NCBI GenBank assembly: GCA_965178585.1
Contig: OZ238267.1
Coordinates: 496,001-560,000 of the forward strand
From: Marifrigoribacter sp965178585
Lineage (GTDB): Bacteria > Bacteroidota > Bacteroidia > Flavobacteriales > Flavobacteriaceae
Direction: 5' to 3'
DNA: 64,000 nucleotides
How positions within the stretch are numbered: position 1 is the first letter of the stretch; every line of letters begins with the position of its first letter. The position numbers and the translations under genes were made by a program. This document shows, piece after piece, positions 32,760 to 41,831 of this stretch. Below the pieces are notes generated by a model, which was not told the origin of the DNA, made no database searches, and was given only the letters and a program-made list of their open reading frames with translations.

Positions 32760-35597
32760 TTAATGAGCTTCTAGCCAATTATCTCCTAGCCCTAAATCAA
32801 CATCAAGGTTCACAGAAAGCTTAAAAGCATTTTCCATTTCAGATTTTATAAGTGGTTTTAATATTTCAAGTTCAGGTTTATAAATGTCGAAAACCAATTC
32901 ATCATGAACTTGAAGCAGCATTTTGCTTTTATAATTACCTCCTTCCAATTTTTTATAGATATTAATCATTGCAATTTTGATTATATCAGCAGCACTTCCT
33001 TGTATAGGTGCATTGATGGCGTTTCTTTCTGCAGCTCCTCTAACAATTGCATTAGAAGCATTTATAGCATTTAAATATCTTCGTCTTCCTAAAACAGTTT
33101 GAACATATCCGTTTTCACGAGCAAAATGTATTTGCTCATTCATAAAGTTTTTAAGCTTAGGGTAAGTTAAATAATAAGTTTCTATTAAATCTTTGGCTTC
33201 AGATCGAGATAAATCTGTTTGATTACTAAGTCCAAATGCAGAAACCCCATATATAATTCCAAAGTTGACTGTTTTTGCATTGCTACGTTGTTCTTTAGTA
33301 ACATCAGTTAATGGGATGTCAAAAACTTTTGCAGCTGTTGAAGCATGAATATCTTCACCATTTTTAAATGCTTCAATCATATTAGTTTCTTCACTTAAAG
33401 CAGCAATGATGCGTAATTCAATTTGAGAATAATCGGCAGCTAATAAGGTGTAATCTTTATTTCTTGGAATAAATGCTTTTCGTACTTGCCGTCCTCGTTC
33501 GGTACGAATTGGAATATTCTGTAAATTAGGATTGTTACTACTTAATCTACCTGTAGCGGCAACTGTTTGCATATAATCGGTGTGCACTCTACCAGTAGCA
33601 GTCTCTACTTGTTTAGGTAAGGTGTCCACATAAGTACTCTTAAGTTTAGCCAGCCCACGATATTCTAATATATCCCTTACAATTTCATGATCTTTTGCTA
33701 AATAAGAAAGAACATCTTCAGCTGTTGAATATTGACCTGTCTTCGTTTTTTTAGGTTTGTCCACTAATTTCATTTTCTCAAAAAGAACAATTCCTAATTG
33801 TTTTGGAGAAGCAATATTAAATTCTTCGTCTGCTGCTTTATATATTTTTGAAACCAAATGATCAATATCTTTGTCTAAATCTTTTGCAAGTCCGTTTAAG
33901 AATGGAACATCTAAATTAATTCCTTCTAATTCCATTTCTGCTAATACTCTTAGTAATGGAATTTCAATTTCATCAAATAACTTTTGTGTATTAGCTTCTC
34001 CTAATTCTTTTTCAAAATGTTCTTTTAATTGTAGCGTAATATCAGCATCTTCAACTGCGTATTCCGTAGCCTTATCTAGGGGGACGTCTCGCATCGAAAG
34101 TTGGTTTTTCCCTTTTTTCCCTATGAGTTCAACAATTGAAACGGGAGTATAGTTTAAATAAGTTTCTGCAAGTACATCCATATTATGCCTCATATCTGGG
34201 TTAATAAGATAATGGGCTAACATGGTATCAAACAATTTTCCTTTTACTGAAACATTGTATTTTGCCAATACTTTAATATCATATTTTAAATTCTGACCTA
34301 CTTTCTGAATGGTTTCATTTTCAAAGAAAGGTCTTAATATTTCAATTTGTTCCTGAGCTTCTTCTTTGTCTTCTGAAAAAGGCACATAAAACCCTTTACC
34401 TACTTCCCAAGAAAAAGCAATACCCACTAATTCGGCAGTAATTGGATTTAGTCCTGTAGTTTCGGTATCAAAACAAACAGAGGTTTGTTTCATTAAATTT
34501 TGAAGAAATAATTTAGTTCCCATACCAGGTTGAACAGTTTGATAAAAATGTTCGGTATTGGAAATGTTATTTCTGTTACTATGGGGGGTGTTGGCTGAGG
34601 GTTCTCCGTCACCACCAAAAAGAGAAAATTGTCCTTGTCCAGCTGAAGAAGGTTCGCTTTTAACAACTTTTTTTTCAACTTCTTTAGGAGAATTGTTATT
34701 AGTTGCTGGAGCTGCGTTGGTGAAAGTTTTAGTGAAATTGTCTATGAGTCGTCTAAATTCTAATTCTTGAAAAAGAGCAGTAACTGCTTCCATATCGGGT
34801 TGAGACATTTCAAAATCTTCTTCGTGAAACTCTACGGGAACATCCAACATGATAGTTGCTAATTGTTTAGAAAGTATTCCTAAGTCTTTAGAAGCTTCCA
34901 CTTTTTCTTTCATTTTACCTTTCAGTTCGTGTGTATGTTCTAATAAACCTTCCATACTACCGTAAGCAGCAATAAATTTCTTGGCTGTTTTATCGCCAAC
35001 ACCAGGTAATCCTGGGATATTGTCGCTAGCATCTCCCATCATTCCCAAATAATCGATTACTTGTTCAGGGCGATCTACTTCAAATTTTTTCTGTACTTCA
35101 GGGATTCCCCAAGTTTCATAACCACCACCAAAAACGGGCCTGTACATGAAAATATTTTCGGATACTAATTGTGCAAAATCTTTATCTGGAGTTACCATAA
35201 AAGTATCATACCCTTCTTTTTCTGCCTGTTTAGAGAGGGTTCCTATTACATCGTCCGCTTCAAAACCTTCTTTCACCATAATAGGAATATGCATTGCTTT
35301 TAAAATATCATAGATATAAGGGATTGCTATTCTGATAGCATCTGGAGTTACATCACGATTGGCTTTATATTCTGGGAAGGCCTCTTTTCTAGCAACACTT
35401 CCTCCTTTGTCAAAACAGACAGCTAAATGGTCGGGGCGTTCACGTTTAATTACATCTAAAAGGGAATTCATAAACCCCATAATCGCTGAAGTATCCAAAC
35501 CTTTTGAGTTGATTCTTGGGTTTTTAATAAAGGCATAATAACCTCTAAATATTAAAGCATAAGCATCAACAAGAAATAGGCGTTTTTTTTCTGACAT
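32760..35597 (-). CDS. polA: DNA polymerase I
   Basis: This 945-residue three-domain enzyme repairs gaps and replaces Okazaki primers. It has the 5'-3' nuclease domain (about 1-290; FLVDAYALIFRGYYAF, EADDVIGTL). The 3'-5' proofreading domain has an intact CFDTETTGL (near 374), so it is predicted to be active. The polymerase domain has motif A (AADYSQIELRI), motif B (RSNAKTVNFGIIYG) and motif C (QVHDELVFD). A low-complexity linker with many Ser and Asn lies between the nuclease domains (about 300-345). Confidence 0.97.
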   Translation of the reverse strand: MSEKKRLFLVDAYALIFRGYYAFIKNPRINSKGLDTSAIMGFMNSLLDVIKRERPDHLAVCFDKGGSVARKEAFPEYKANRDVTPDAIRIAIPYIYDILKAMHIPIMVKEGFEADDVIGTLSKQAEKEGYDTFMVTPDKDFAQLVSENIFMYRPVFGGGYETWGIPEVQKKFEVDRPEQVIDYLGMMGDASDNIPGLPGVGDKTAKKFIAAYGSMEGLLEHTHELKGKMKEKVEASKDLGILSKQLATIMLDVPVEFHEEDFEMSQPDMEAVTALFQELEFRRLIDNFTKTFTNAAPATNNNSPKEVEKKVVKSEPSSAGQGQFSLFGGDGEPSANTPHSNRNNISNTEHFYQTVQPGMGTKLFLQNLMKQTSVCFDTETTGLNPITAELVGIAFSWEVGKGFYVPFSEDKEEAQEQIEILRPFFENETIQKVGQNLKYDIKVLAKYNVSVKGKLFDTMLAHYLINPDMRHNMDVLAETYLNYTPVSIVELIGKKGKNQLSMRDVPLDKATEYAVEDADITLQLKEHFEKELGEANTQKLFDEIEIPLLRVLAEMELEGINLDVPFLNGLAKDLDKDIDHLVSKIYKAADEEFNIASPKQLGIVLFEKMKLVDKPKKTKTGQYSTAEDVLSYLAKDHEIVRDILEYRGLAKLKSTYVDTLPKQVETATGRVHTDYMQTVAATGRLSSNNPNLQNIPIRTERGRQVRKAFIPRNKDYTLLAADYSQIELRIIAALSEETNMIEAFKNGEDIHASTAAKVFDIPLTDVTKEQRSNAKTVNFGIIYGVSAFGLSNQTDLSRSEAKDLIETYYLTYPKLKNFMNEQIHFARENGYVQTVLGRRRYLNAINASNAIVRGAAERNAINAPIQGSAADIIKIAMINIYKKLEGGNYKSKMLLQVHDELVFDIYKPELEILKPLIKSEMENAFKLSVNLDVDLGLGDNWLEAH

Positions 35598-35687
35598 AGG
35601 ATGTTAATTTAATTTTATAAATCTACTAAACTTATCCCTCGAATTGAAATTCAATTTGTAAATTTCGCCAGTTTTTATATACAATCT

Positions 35688-36617
35688 ATGAACACCATAT
35701 CAATTGCCATTCATGGCGGAGCAGGAACCTTAGTAAAAGGAATGATGACTCCTGAAAAAGAAGTAGCTTATCAACAAGCATTACAAAAAGCTTTAGACTG
35801 CGGATATCAACTATTAGAAAACGGTGGAAATTCAGTAGATGCTGTTGAAATTGCTGTAAAAGCTTTGGAAGATTCTCATTTATTTAATGCAGGAAAAGGG
35901 AGTGTTTTTACAGCAACAGAAACTCACGAAATGGATGCATCTATCATGGACGGGAAATCATTAGAGGCAGGAGCTGTTTCATTAATTACAGGAATTAAAA
36001 ATCCTGTTTCTCTTGCGAGAGATGTAATGGAAAAAAGCGAGCATGTTTTTTTAGCTGGTGATGGAGCAATGCAATTTGCAAAAGCAAATAAGTATACCCT
36101 TCAAAAGGCTGATTATTTTTATGATGAATTACGCCATCAACAATGGTTAGATATCAAGGATACAGATAATTTTCAATTAGATCATTCTGTAAAAAAGGAT
36201 TCTAAATTTGGAACCGTTGGAGCAGTAGCCTGTGATGTTAATGGTAATATTGCTGCGGCAACTTCAACAGGTGGAATGACTAATAAGCGATATGGTAGGG
36301 TAGGAGATAGTCCTATGATTGGTGCTGGAAATTATGCAAATAACAAAACCTGTGCAGTGAGCTGTACAGGTAGTGGAGAGTTTTTTATTAGAGGTGTAGT
36401 TGCATATGATGTTTCTTGTTTAATGGAATATAAAGGCCTTTCTTTAGAAGAAGCAGCTGATGAAGTTATCCGAAAAAGAATATTAGAAATTGGAGGTGAT
36501 GGTGGCTTAATTGCAGTTGACACTCTGGGAAATATTACTATGCCTTTTAATACGGAAGGAATGTATCGTGGTGTTAAAACATCTAAAGGAATAAATGAGG
36601 TATCTATTTATAAATAA
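35688..36617 (+). CDS. iaaA: isoaspartyl peptidase/L-asparaginase (Ntn hydrolase)
   Basis: This 309-residue plant-type asparaginase has the self-cleavage site before Thr176 in FGTVGAVA, which becomes the catalytic N-terminal nucleophile. It also has the substrate loop RYGRVGDSPMIGAG. There is no signal peptide, so it is cytosolic. These enzymes split beta-aspartyl dipeptides such as beta-Asp-Arg, the product of cyanophycinase, as well as L-asparagine. With cphB and cphA a few kilobases away it would complete cyanophycin breakdown. It is monocistronic, with a hairpin after it. Confidence 0.92.
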   Translation: MNTISIAIHGGAGTLVKGMMTPEKEVAYQQALQKALDCGYQLLENGGNSVDAVEIAVKALEDSHLFNAGKGSVFTATETHEMDASIMDGKSLEAGAVSLITGIKNPVSLARDVMEKSEHVFLAGDGAMQFAKANKYTLQKADYFYDELRHQQWLDIKDTDNFQLDHSVKKDSKFGTVGAVACDVNGNIAAATSTGGMTNKRYGRVGDSPMIGAGNYANNKTCAVSCTGSGEFFIRGVVAYDVSCLMEYKGLSLEEAADEVIRKRILEIGGDGGLIAVDTLGNITMPFNTEGMYRGVKTSKGINEVSIYK

Positions 36618-36621
36618 AAAC

Positions 36622-36646
36622 CCTCCTTCTCTAAAAGAAAAGGAGG
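36622..36646 (-). terminator. terminator hairpin downstream of the PAS-LuxR gene
   Basis: CCTCCTT (36622-36628) and AAGGAGG (36640-36646) pair around an 11-base loop. The T-run lies on the minus-strand side (GTTTTTA), so it best serves transcription coming from the PAS-LuxR gene. It also directly follows iaaA. Confidence 0.6.
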
Positions 36647-36845
36647 ATAAAAATCTGGTTTAATTTAGTTAGTAATTATTATCAATAATTTTTATAAACC
36701 CAACATCTTTAAAAATTAAAAAATGTTTTCTTCCCCAAAAAAACATAATATTATTATGTATAAAAAATGCTTAATACAAATCAAGGTGTTTTTAAAGTTA
36801 ATTGCAATACTCAATTTGAGTATTTTTTAAAATAAATTAAAATTT

Positions 36846-37616
36846 CTAAAAAGATAATTTATTCATTTTTAAAAGAGCAACTAATTCACCAGTAGATGAT
36901 ATATCAAGCTTTTTAAGAATGTTTCTTCGATGTGTATCAACTGTATTGGAAGAGATAAATAGCTTTTCAGCAATCTCCTTACTAGATCTATTTAAAATTA
37001 ATAATCGAATAATATCTCTTTCTCTATTAGAAATTCCATCCGTTAATAATTTTTGAGAAAAATTATTAAAATATTTAGTTTCATACTCGTTGTTTTTATT
37101 CAAATATTTTGCTGAAGCACATACATCCATTTTAATTCTGGAATCTAGGATTGTATAATGGGCTAAACCAATTATAGGCTTGTATTCTTTATCAAAATCT
37201 AAAGGAGTGGTGTTTTGTATAATATTTACATATTCATTATTCGAATTTTTTATGCGATAATTCCAAGTATAACTCATTTGTTTTCTTTCTTCTTCTGGTA
37301 TTTCTTTTATGGTAAAATTCATAAGCATATTTAATGCAGAAAGCCAAGATTCAACATCATCAGGATGTATTCGACTCCAAAAATATCGCATTCCCTTTTC
37401 TTTCATCTCTTGTGAATCTATACCTAAACAAGAAAACATGTTTTTGCTAATATATTCGAATGAAAGATTTTGAGTATTGGTTAAACAGAAAAATGTAGAA
37501 TTGTGTGGTAAAAATTCATCTAATTCTATTATTTTTTGAATATGAACATCAAGAGATTTGTGTCCATAAGAACTAAATATTTGGTTATACGAGTTTTTTA
37601 TGTTTTTAATAAGCAT
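36846..37616 (-). CDS. PAS-domain LuxR-type transcriptional regulator
   Basis: This 256-residue protein has an N-terminal PAS-fold region (about 40-165; FEYISKNMFSCLGI, WSRIHPDDVESW) and a C-terminal LuxR helix-turn-helix (about 190-250; ISNRERDIIRLLILNRSSKEIAEKL). There is no receiver domain, so control should be by ligand or signal binding to PAS rather than phosphorylation. It stands alone on the minus strand between iaaA and the GH92 gene and is a natural candidate to regulate one of them. That link is inference. Confidence 0.85.
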   Translation of the reverse strand: MLIKNIKNSYNQIFSSYGHKSLDVHIQKIIELDEFLPHNSTFFCLTNTQNLSFEYISKNMFSCLGIDSQEMKEKGMRYFWSRIHPDDVESWLSALNMLMNFTIKEIPEEERKQMSYTWNYRIKNSNNEYVNIIQNTTPLDFDKEYKPIIGLAHYTILDSRIKMDVCASAKYLNKNNEYETKYFNNFSQKLLTDGISNRERDIIRLLILNRSSKEIAEKLFISSNTVDTHRRNILKKLDISSTGELVALLKMNKLSF

Positions 37617-37931
37617 TACGTAAATCTATACCAATAATTATAATTCATTTACTAAAAAAGGATATTTTAGTTGAAATGTGAAATATACCAGACGAAAGGT
37701 TATTCCTACAAAACGTAATATTAAATATTAGCATAAAAAAGCGTCTTTTTCATTTAAGAAAGGAGTGTTAGGTTTTTTAATTAACTTAATTATTACAAAA
37801 CTACATTTGTTAAAGTTGTTTTTTTACTTTTTAAAAGGCTTTAAGATTAATGAGCTTAATCAAATGCTTGATTAATTTATTGCTCTTTCTTTTTAACTGT
37901 TTTTGTATCTTTTCACTCTTTAAAATTTCAT
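37617..37931. other. 315-base intergenic region between the PAS-LuxR and GH92 genes
   Basis: This AT-rich divergent gap has no coding frame and no consensus promoter. It contains one perfect inverted repeat (TTAATCAA/TTGATTAA, 37856-37875), listed separately. A TATCTTTT close to a -7 box lies about 15 bases before the GH92 ATG, without a good -33 element. Confidence 0.6.
37856..37875. promoter_or_regulatory. perfect inverted repeat upstream of the GH92 gene
   Basis: TTAATCAA (37856-37863), 4 bases (ATGC) and TTGATTAA (37868-37875) form an exact 8-bp palindrome 57 bases before the GH92 start. The form fits a dimeric regulator's operator, or a small hairpin. Confidence 0.35.
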
Positions 37932-40859
37932 ATGAAAAAAATATTTTTATTTATAAGTGCAATTGTATTGTTTAGTTGTTCTAATGAGGTATCAAATATA
38001 AAAATACAAAAGGGCAAATCTTTAACTAAGTATGTTAATCCTTTTATAGGTACAGGAGGTCATGGTCACACTTATCCAGGTGCAACGATGCCTTTTGGAA
38101 TGATACAATTAAGTCCAGATACCCGTTTAGAGGGATGGGATGGATGTAGTGGATATCATTATAGTGATAGTATTATTTATGGGTTTTCGCATACACATTT
38201 AAGTGGAACAGGTGTTTCAGATTACGGGGACATATTATTAATGCCAACTGATAAAATTAACTTTCATAATGGAGCTGATGGGAAAAAAGGATACCGAGCA
38301 CATTTTTCACATAATAACGAATTTGCAAAACCAGGTTACTATAAAGTTAAACTAGATTCTACAAATATAGATGTTGAGCTTACGGTTTCTAAACGAAGTG
38401 GAATTCATAAATACGAATATCCTGCTGCTGAAAATCAAGTGGTAATTCTAGACTTAATCCATCGTGATAAAGTGTTGGATGCAAAAATTGATAAGATATC
38501 AGATTCCGAAATACAAGGTTATCGTTTTTCAGAGGCTTGGGCTACAGACCAACGTTTATATTTTTATATAAAAACATCCCATCCATTTAACGATATGTTA
38601 CAATCCCCACCCGAACAAGGAATGCCTGGAGGTAGAAAATCAGCATTAACTTTTATCAATCCTAAAAATGAACCAATTATCATTAAAATTGGAATCTCTG
38701 CAGTCGATGAAGAAGGAGCCCGAAAAAATTTAGAATCGGAGATTGGAGAAAAATCATTTGATGAAGTTAAAAAAGAAGGGGAACAGATATGGGAAGAGCA
38801 ATTAGAAAAAATAGTTATTGAAAGCACTAATGCAGACTATAAAACCAATTTTTACACTTCACTTTATCATACGATGATTGCACCCAATTTATATCAAGAT
38901 GTAGATGGTCGCTATCGAGGTATGGATATAAAAATTCATCAAACTACCGAATTTGATTATTACACTGTTTTTTCATTATGGGATACGTATAGGGCAGCTC
39001 ATCCCCTATACACGATTATTGAGCAAGAAAGAACCAATGATTTTATCAATACTTTTCTAGCAAAATACGATGAGGGAGGTATTATGCCAATTTGGGATTT
39101 ATCAGCCAATTATACTGGGTGTATGATTGGGTATCATGCAGTTCCTGTTATTGCTGATGCTTATGTAAAAGGGATTAGAGGATACGATACTGAAAAAGCT
39201 TTTGAAGCAATGAAATATAGTGCCAACCAAGATAAATTGGGGTTAAAATCCTATAAAGATTTTGGTTTTATTCCTATGGAAGAAGAAAGTGAATCAGTTT
39301 CCAAAACATTGGAATATGCATACGACGATTGGACCATTGCTGTTATGGCAAAATCTATGGGTAAAGAAGAAGATTATAACTTGTTTTCAAAAAGAGCACA
39401 GTATTACAAAAATGTCTTCGATCCAGAATCCAATTTTATGAGAGGAAGGTTCAGAAATACATGGTTTTCGCCCTTTGATCCCTACGAAGTGAATTTTAAT
39501 TATACCGAGGCAAATGCTTGGCAATACAGTTTATATGCGCCTCAAGATATTTCAGGATTAATGAATTTAATGGGAGGGAAAAAAGAATTAGAAAATCATT
39601 TAGATAATATGTTTATTGCTAATAATGAAACTTCAGGTCGTGACCAGGCAGATATTACTGGTTTAATAGGTCAATATGCCCACGGTAATGAACCTAGCCA
39701 TCATATGGCATATCTATATAATTTTGTAAATCAACCTTCTAAAACTCAAGAGAAAGTGCACCAGATTTTAACAGAATTGTATAAAAATGATCCCGATGGT
39801 ATTTCTGGTAATGAAGATTGTGGACAAATGAGCGCTTGGTATGTATTTAGTTCACTGGGATTTTATCCAGTAACTCCAGGAAGTAATGAATATATAATTG
39901 GAACCCCATTATTTGAAAAAGCTACTCTTCAATTAGAAAACAATAAAGAGTTTACAGTTATTACTGAAAATCTCTCAGACAAAAATAAATACATTCAAAA
40001 TGCTTATTTAAATGAATTGGAATTGGATAGAACCTATATCACTCACGATGAAATATTGGCTGGCGGTGTTTTAAAATTTATAATGACTGATGCACCTTCA
40101 AGTTGGGGAACTTTAGAAGGTCAAGAGCCTAAAACTGAAATCATTGAAAATAAAATTACTCCTGCACCTTTTATAGCAGAAGGAGATATCGCTTTTAAAA
40201 ATGAAACAAAGGTTTCTTTAGCAAATGTAATTAACGATGCTTCCATTTTTTATAGTATTAATAATGATGAATTTCAGTCTTACATTAATCCAATTAAAAT
40301 ATCTGAAGAAGTAATTTTTAGAACTTATGCAGAAGTAAAAGGAATAAAAAGTGAAACACTTTTGACTAAGTTTTATAAAATTAATCCAAATATTAGTATT
40401 CAATTAGAAACCGAATATGCCAACCAGTACAATGCTGGAGGTAATAATGCATTAATTGATGGAATTCGCGGCTCCAAAGATTTTAGAACGGGAGCTTGGC
40501 AAGGCTATCAAGATACTGATGTTGTTGCAATTATCGATTTAGGAAGTATACAACCTTTTGAAACTGTTGAGGTAAGTTTTTTACAAGACCAAAGAAGTTG
40601 GATATTCTTCCCAACGGAAGTGGAATGTTATGTAGCACCAGGAAAAACGTTTCATAAAAGTTTACCAACCCAAAAAATTGAAGCCGAATTACCTTCCTCA
40701 GAAACTGAAATAAAAACTATAACATTTAATATGGGAGGTTATAGCTCTCGTTATATTAAAATAGTTGCTAAAAACTTAGGAGATTTACCTAAATGGCATT
40801 TAGGAGCACCACACCAAGGGAAAGCTTGGGTTTTTATAGATGAAATAACTGTTAAGTAA
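37932..40859 (+). CDS. GH92 family alpha-mannosidase-like lipoprotein
   Basis: This 975-residue protein has a lipoprotein signal peptide (LFSC, Cys16). The GH92 N-domain has FIGTGGHGHTYPGATMPFGM near 38-57 and FSHTHLSGTG near 91-100. The (alpha/alpha)6 barrel carries the catalytic-region motifs GNEPSHHMAYLYN near 595 and GNEDCGQMSAWYV near 632. C-terminal add-ons are a chitobiase-C-like beta domain (about 760-815) and an F5/8-type discoidin-like domain (about 840-970). GH92 enzymes are Ca-dependent exo-alpha-mannosidases acting on N-glycans or mannans. Three bases separate its stop from the convergent cphB gene. Confidence 0.92.
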   Translation: MKKIFLFISAIVLFSCSNEVSNIKIQKGKSLTKYVNPFIGTGGHGHTYPGATMPFGMIQLSPDTRLEGWDGCSGYHYSDSIIYGFSHTHLSGTGVSDYGDILLMPTDKINFHNGADGKKGYRAHFSHNNEFAKPGYYKVKLDSTNIDVELTVSKRSGIHKYEYPAAENQVVILDLIHRDKVLDAKIDKISDSEIQGYRFSEAWATDQRLYFYIKTSHPFNDMLQSPPEQGMPGGRKSALTFINPKNEPIIIKIGISAVDEEGARKNLESEIGEKSFDEVKKEGEQIWEEQLEKIVIESTNADYKTNFYTSLYHTMIAPNLYQDVDGRYRGMDIKIHQTTEFDYYTVFSLWDTYRAAHPLYTIIEQERTNDFINTFLAKYDEGGIMPIWDLSANYTGCMIGYHAVPVIADAYVKGIRGYDTEKAFEAMKYSANQDKLGLKSYKDFGFIPMEEESESVSKTLEYAYDDWTIAVMAKSMGKEEDYNLFSKRAQYYKNVFDPESNFMRGRFRNTWFSPFDPYEVNFNYTEANAWQYSLYAPQDISGLMNLMGGKKELENHLDNMFIANNETSGRDQADITGLIGQYAHGNEPSHHMAYLYNFVNQPSKTQEKVHQILTELYKNDPDGISGNEDCGQMSAWYVFSSLGFYPVTPGSNEYIIGTPLFEKATLQLENNKEFTVITENLSDKNKYIQNAYLNELELDRTYITHDEILAGGVLKFIMTDAPSSWGTLEGQEPKTEIIENKITPAPFIAEGDIAFKNETKVSLANVINDASIFYSINNDEFQSYINPIKISEEVIFRTYAEVKGIKSETLLTKFYKINPNISIQLETEYANQYNAGGNNALIDGIRGSKDFRTGAWQGYQDTDVVAIIDLGSIQPFETVEVSFLQDQRSWIFFPTEVECYVAPGKTFHKSLPTQKIEAELPSSETEIKTITFNMGGYSSRYIKIVAKNLGDLPKWHLGAPHQGKAWVFIDEITVK

Positions 40860-40862
40860 TTT

Positions 40863-41720
40863 TTAAACAAAATCCGCATCGATAGGAAGCGGTTTTACTT
40901 TTCTATTTGCAATATTAAATCGGTCTCCGTTAGAAAGTACATGAACTGTTAAATTGGCCATGGTCATTGGAGTGCTTTCAGATAATACTTTTTCGTTATT
41001 ATGAGTTAACGTTTTTGGATCAAAAATGATAATCATCCCAGAGCCAATTACTTCAAATTCATTGTTTTTAATGATAAGCCCTGTATCTTCAGCTAATCCA
41101 ATTCCTAATAAACTAGGGTATTTTGCAACCGCTTCAGATTGTCTTCCAAAACGCCCTCTCATTATAAAATGAGTATCAAAAATTAATTCAGGAATCAACC
41201 CTAAACCTTCTCGCATTATTACAGCACCTTTAATAAAAGAATCTGTACTACTTCCGCCAGCTATCATTTCATTAGCCATAACCATAGCACCTGCACTGGT
41301 TCCTGCAATAACAAAACCTTCTTCGTTTTTATAACGTTCTAGCAATATATCGTGAATGGTGGTCCCTCCTATTTTATCTGCAATCTTAGATTGATCGCCA
41401 CCAGAAAACATAATGCAATCAGCAGTTTTGATTAAATCGATTGATTCTTGTTTTTCTGAGTCTTCTTTGCTTCGAATATCTAAAACATGAATATTGGTAC
41501 AACCCAATTTTGTGAATGCATCAATGTAGTTTTCTCCAACTTCAACAGGAATACTTGAAGCAGTTGGAATAACAATAATTTTAGAATTTATTCCTCCACA
41601 TTCTTTTACTACATGCGATAGAATTCCATCTTCAATATATTCAAGAGTGTATTTTTCGTGAGTATTTCTATCACCTTTATCTTCATTTCCGCCTATAGGG
41701 ATGAGCGTTCCTTTTACCAT
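40863..41720 (-). CDS. cphB: cyanophycinase
   Basis: This protein has 285 residues when started at MVKGTLIPIGG; a longer frame lacks family similarity and would run through the promoter. It is an S51-family serine peptidase with the nucleophile Ser142 in AGTSAGAMVM and the SGGDQ motif near 106-110. It cuts cyanophycin into beta-Asp-Arg dipeptides. The absence of a signal peptide indicates the intracellular, storage-mobilising type. It is divergent from cphA across a 111-base promoter region. Confidence 0.93.
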   Translation of the reverse strand: MVKGTLIPIGGNEDKGDRNTHEKYTLEYIEDGILSHVVKECGGINSKIIVIPTASSIPVEVGENYIDAFTKLGCTNIHVLDIRSKEDSEKQESIDLIKTADCIMFSGGDQSKIADKIGGTTIHDILLERYKNEEGFVIAGTSAGAMVMANEMIAGGSSTDSFIKGAVIMREGLGLIPELIFDTHFIMRGRFGRQSEAVAKYPSLLGIGLAEDTGLIIKNNEFEVIGSGMIIIFDPKTLTHNNEKVLSESTPMTMANLTVHVLSNGDRFNIANRKVKPLPIDADFV

Positions 41721-41739
41721 GTAAACATTTTTTCTTCGG

Positions 41740-41747
41740 CAAAAATA
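41740..41747 (-). promoter_or_regulatory. candidate -7 box of cphB
   Basis: On the minus strand TATTTTTG matches TAnnTTTG and lies 19 bases before the chosen cphB ATG, which supports the shorter start. There is no clear TTTG 19 bases upstream. Confidence 0.4.
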
Positions 41748-41831
41748 AACTAATTTTTTTACTGAAAATTGCATATATTTATAAACTTTCACTAGAATTA
41801 AAACAAAGAACCCGCTTTCTCGGGATATATT

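Noticed and set aside
41721..41792. Upstream extension of cyanophycinase
   Set aside because: It would be translated from before the candidate -7 box and adds an unrelated basic stretch; MVKGTLIPIGG is the family start.
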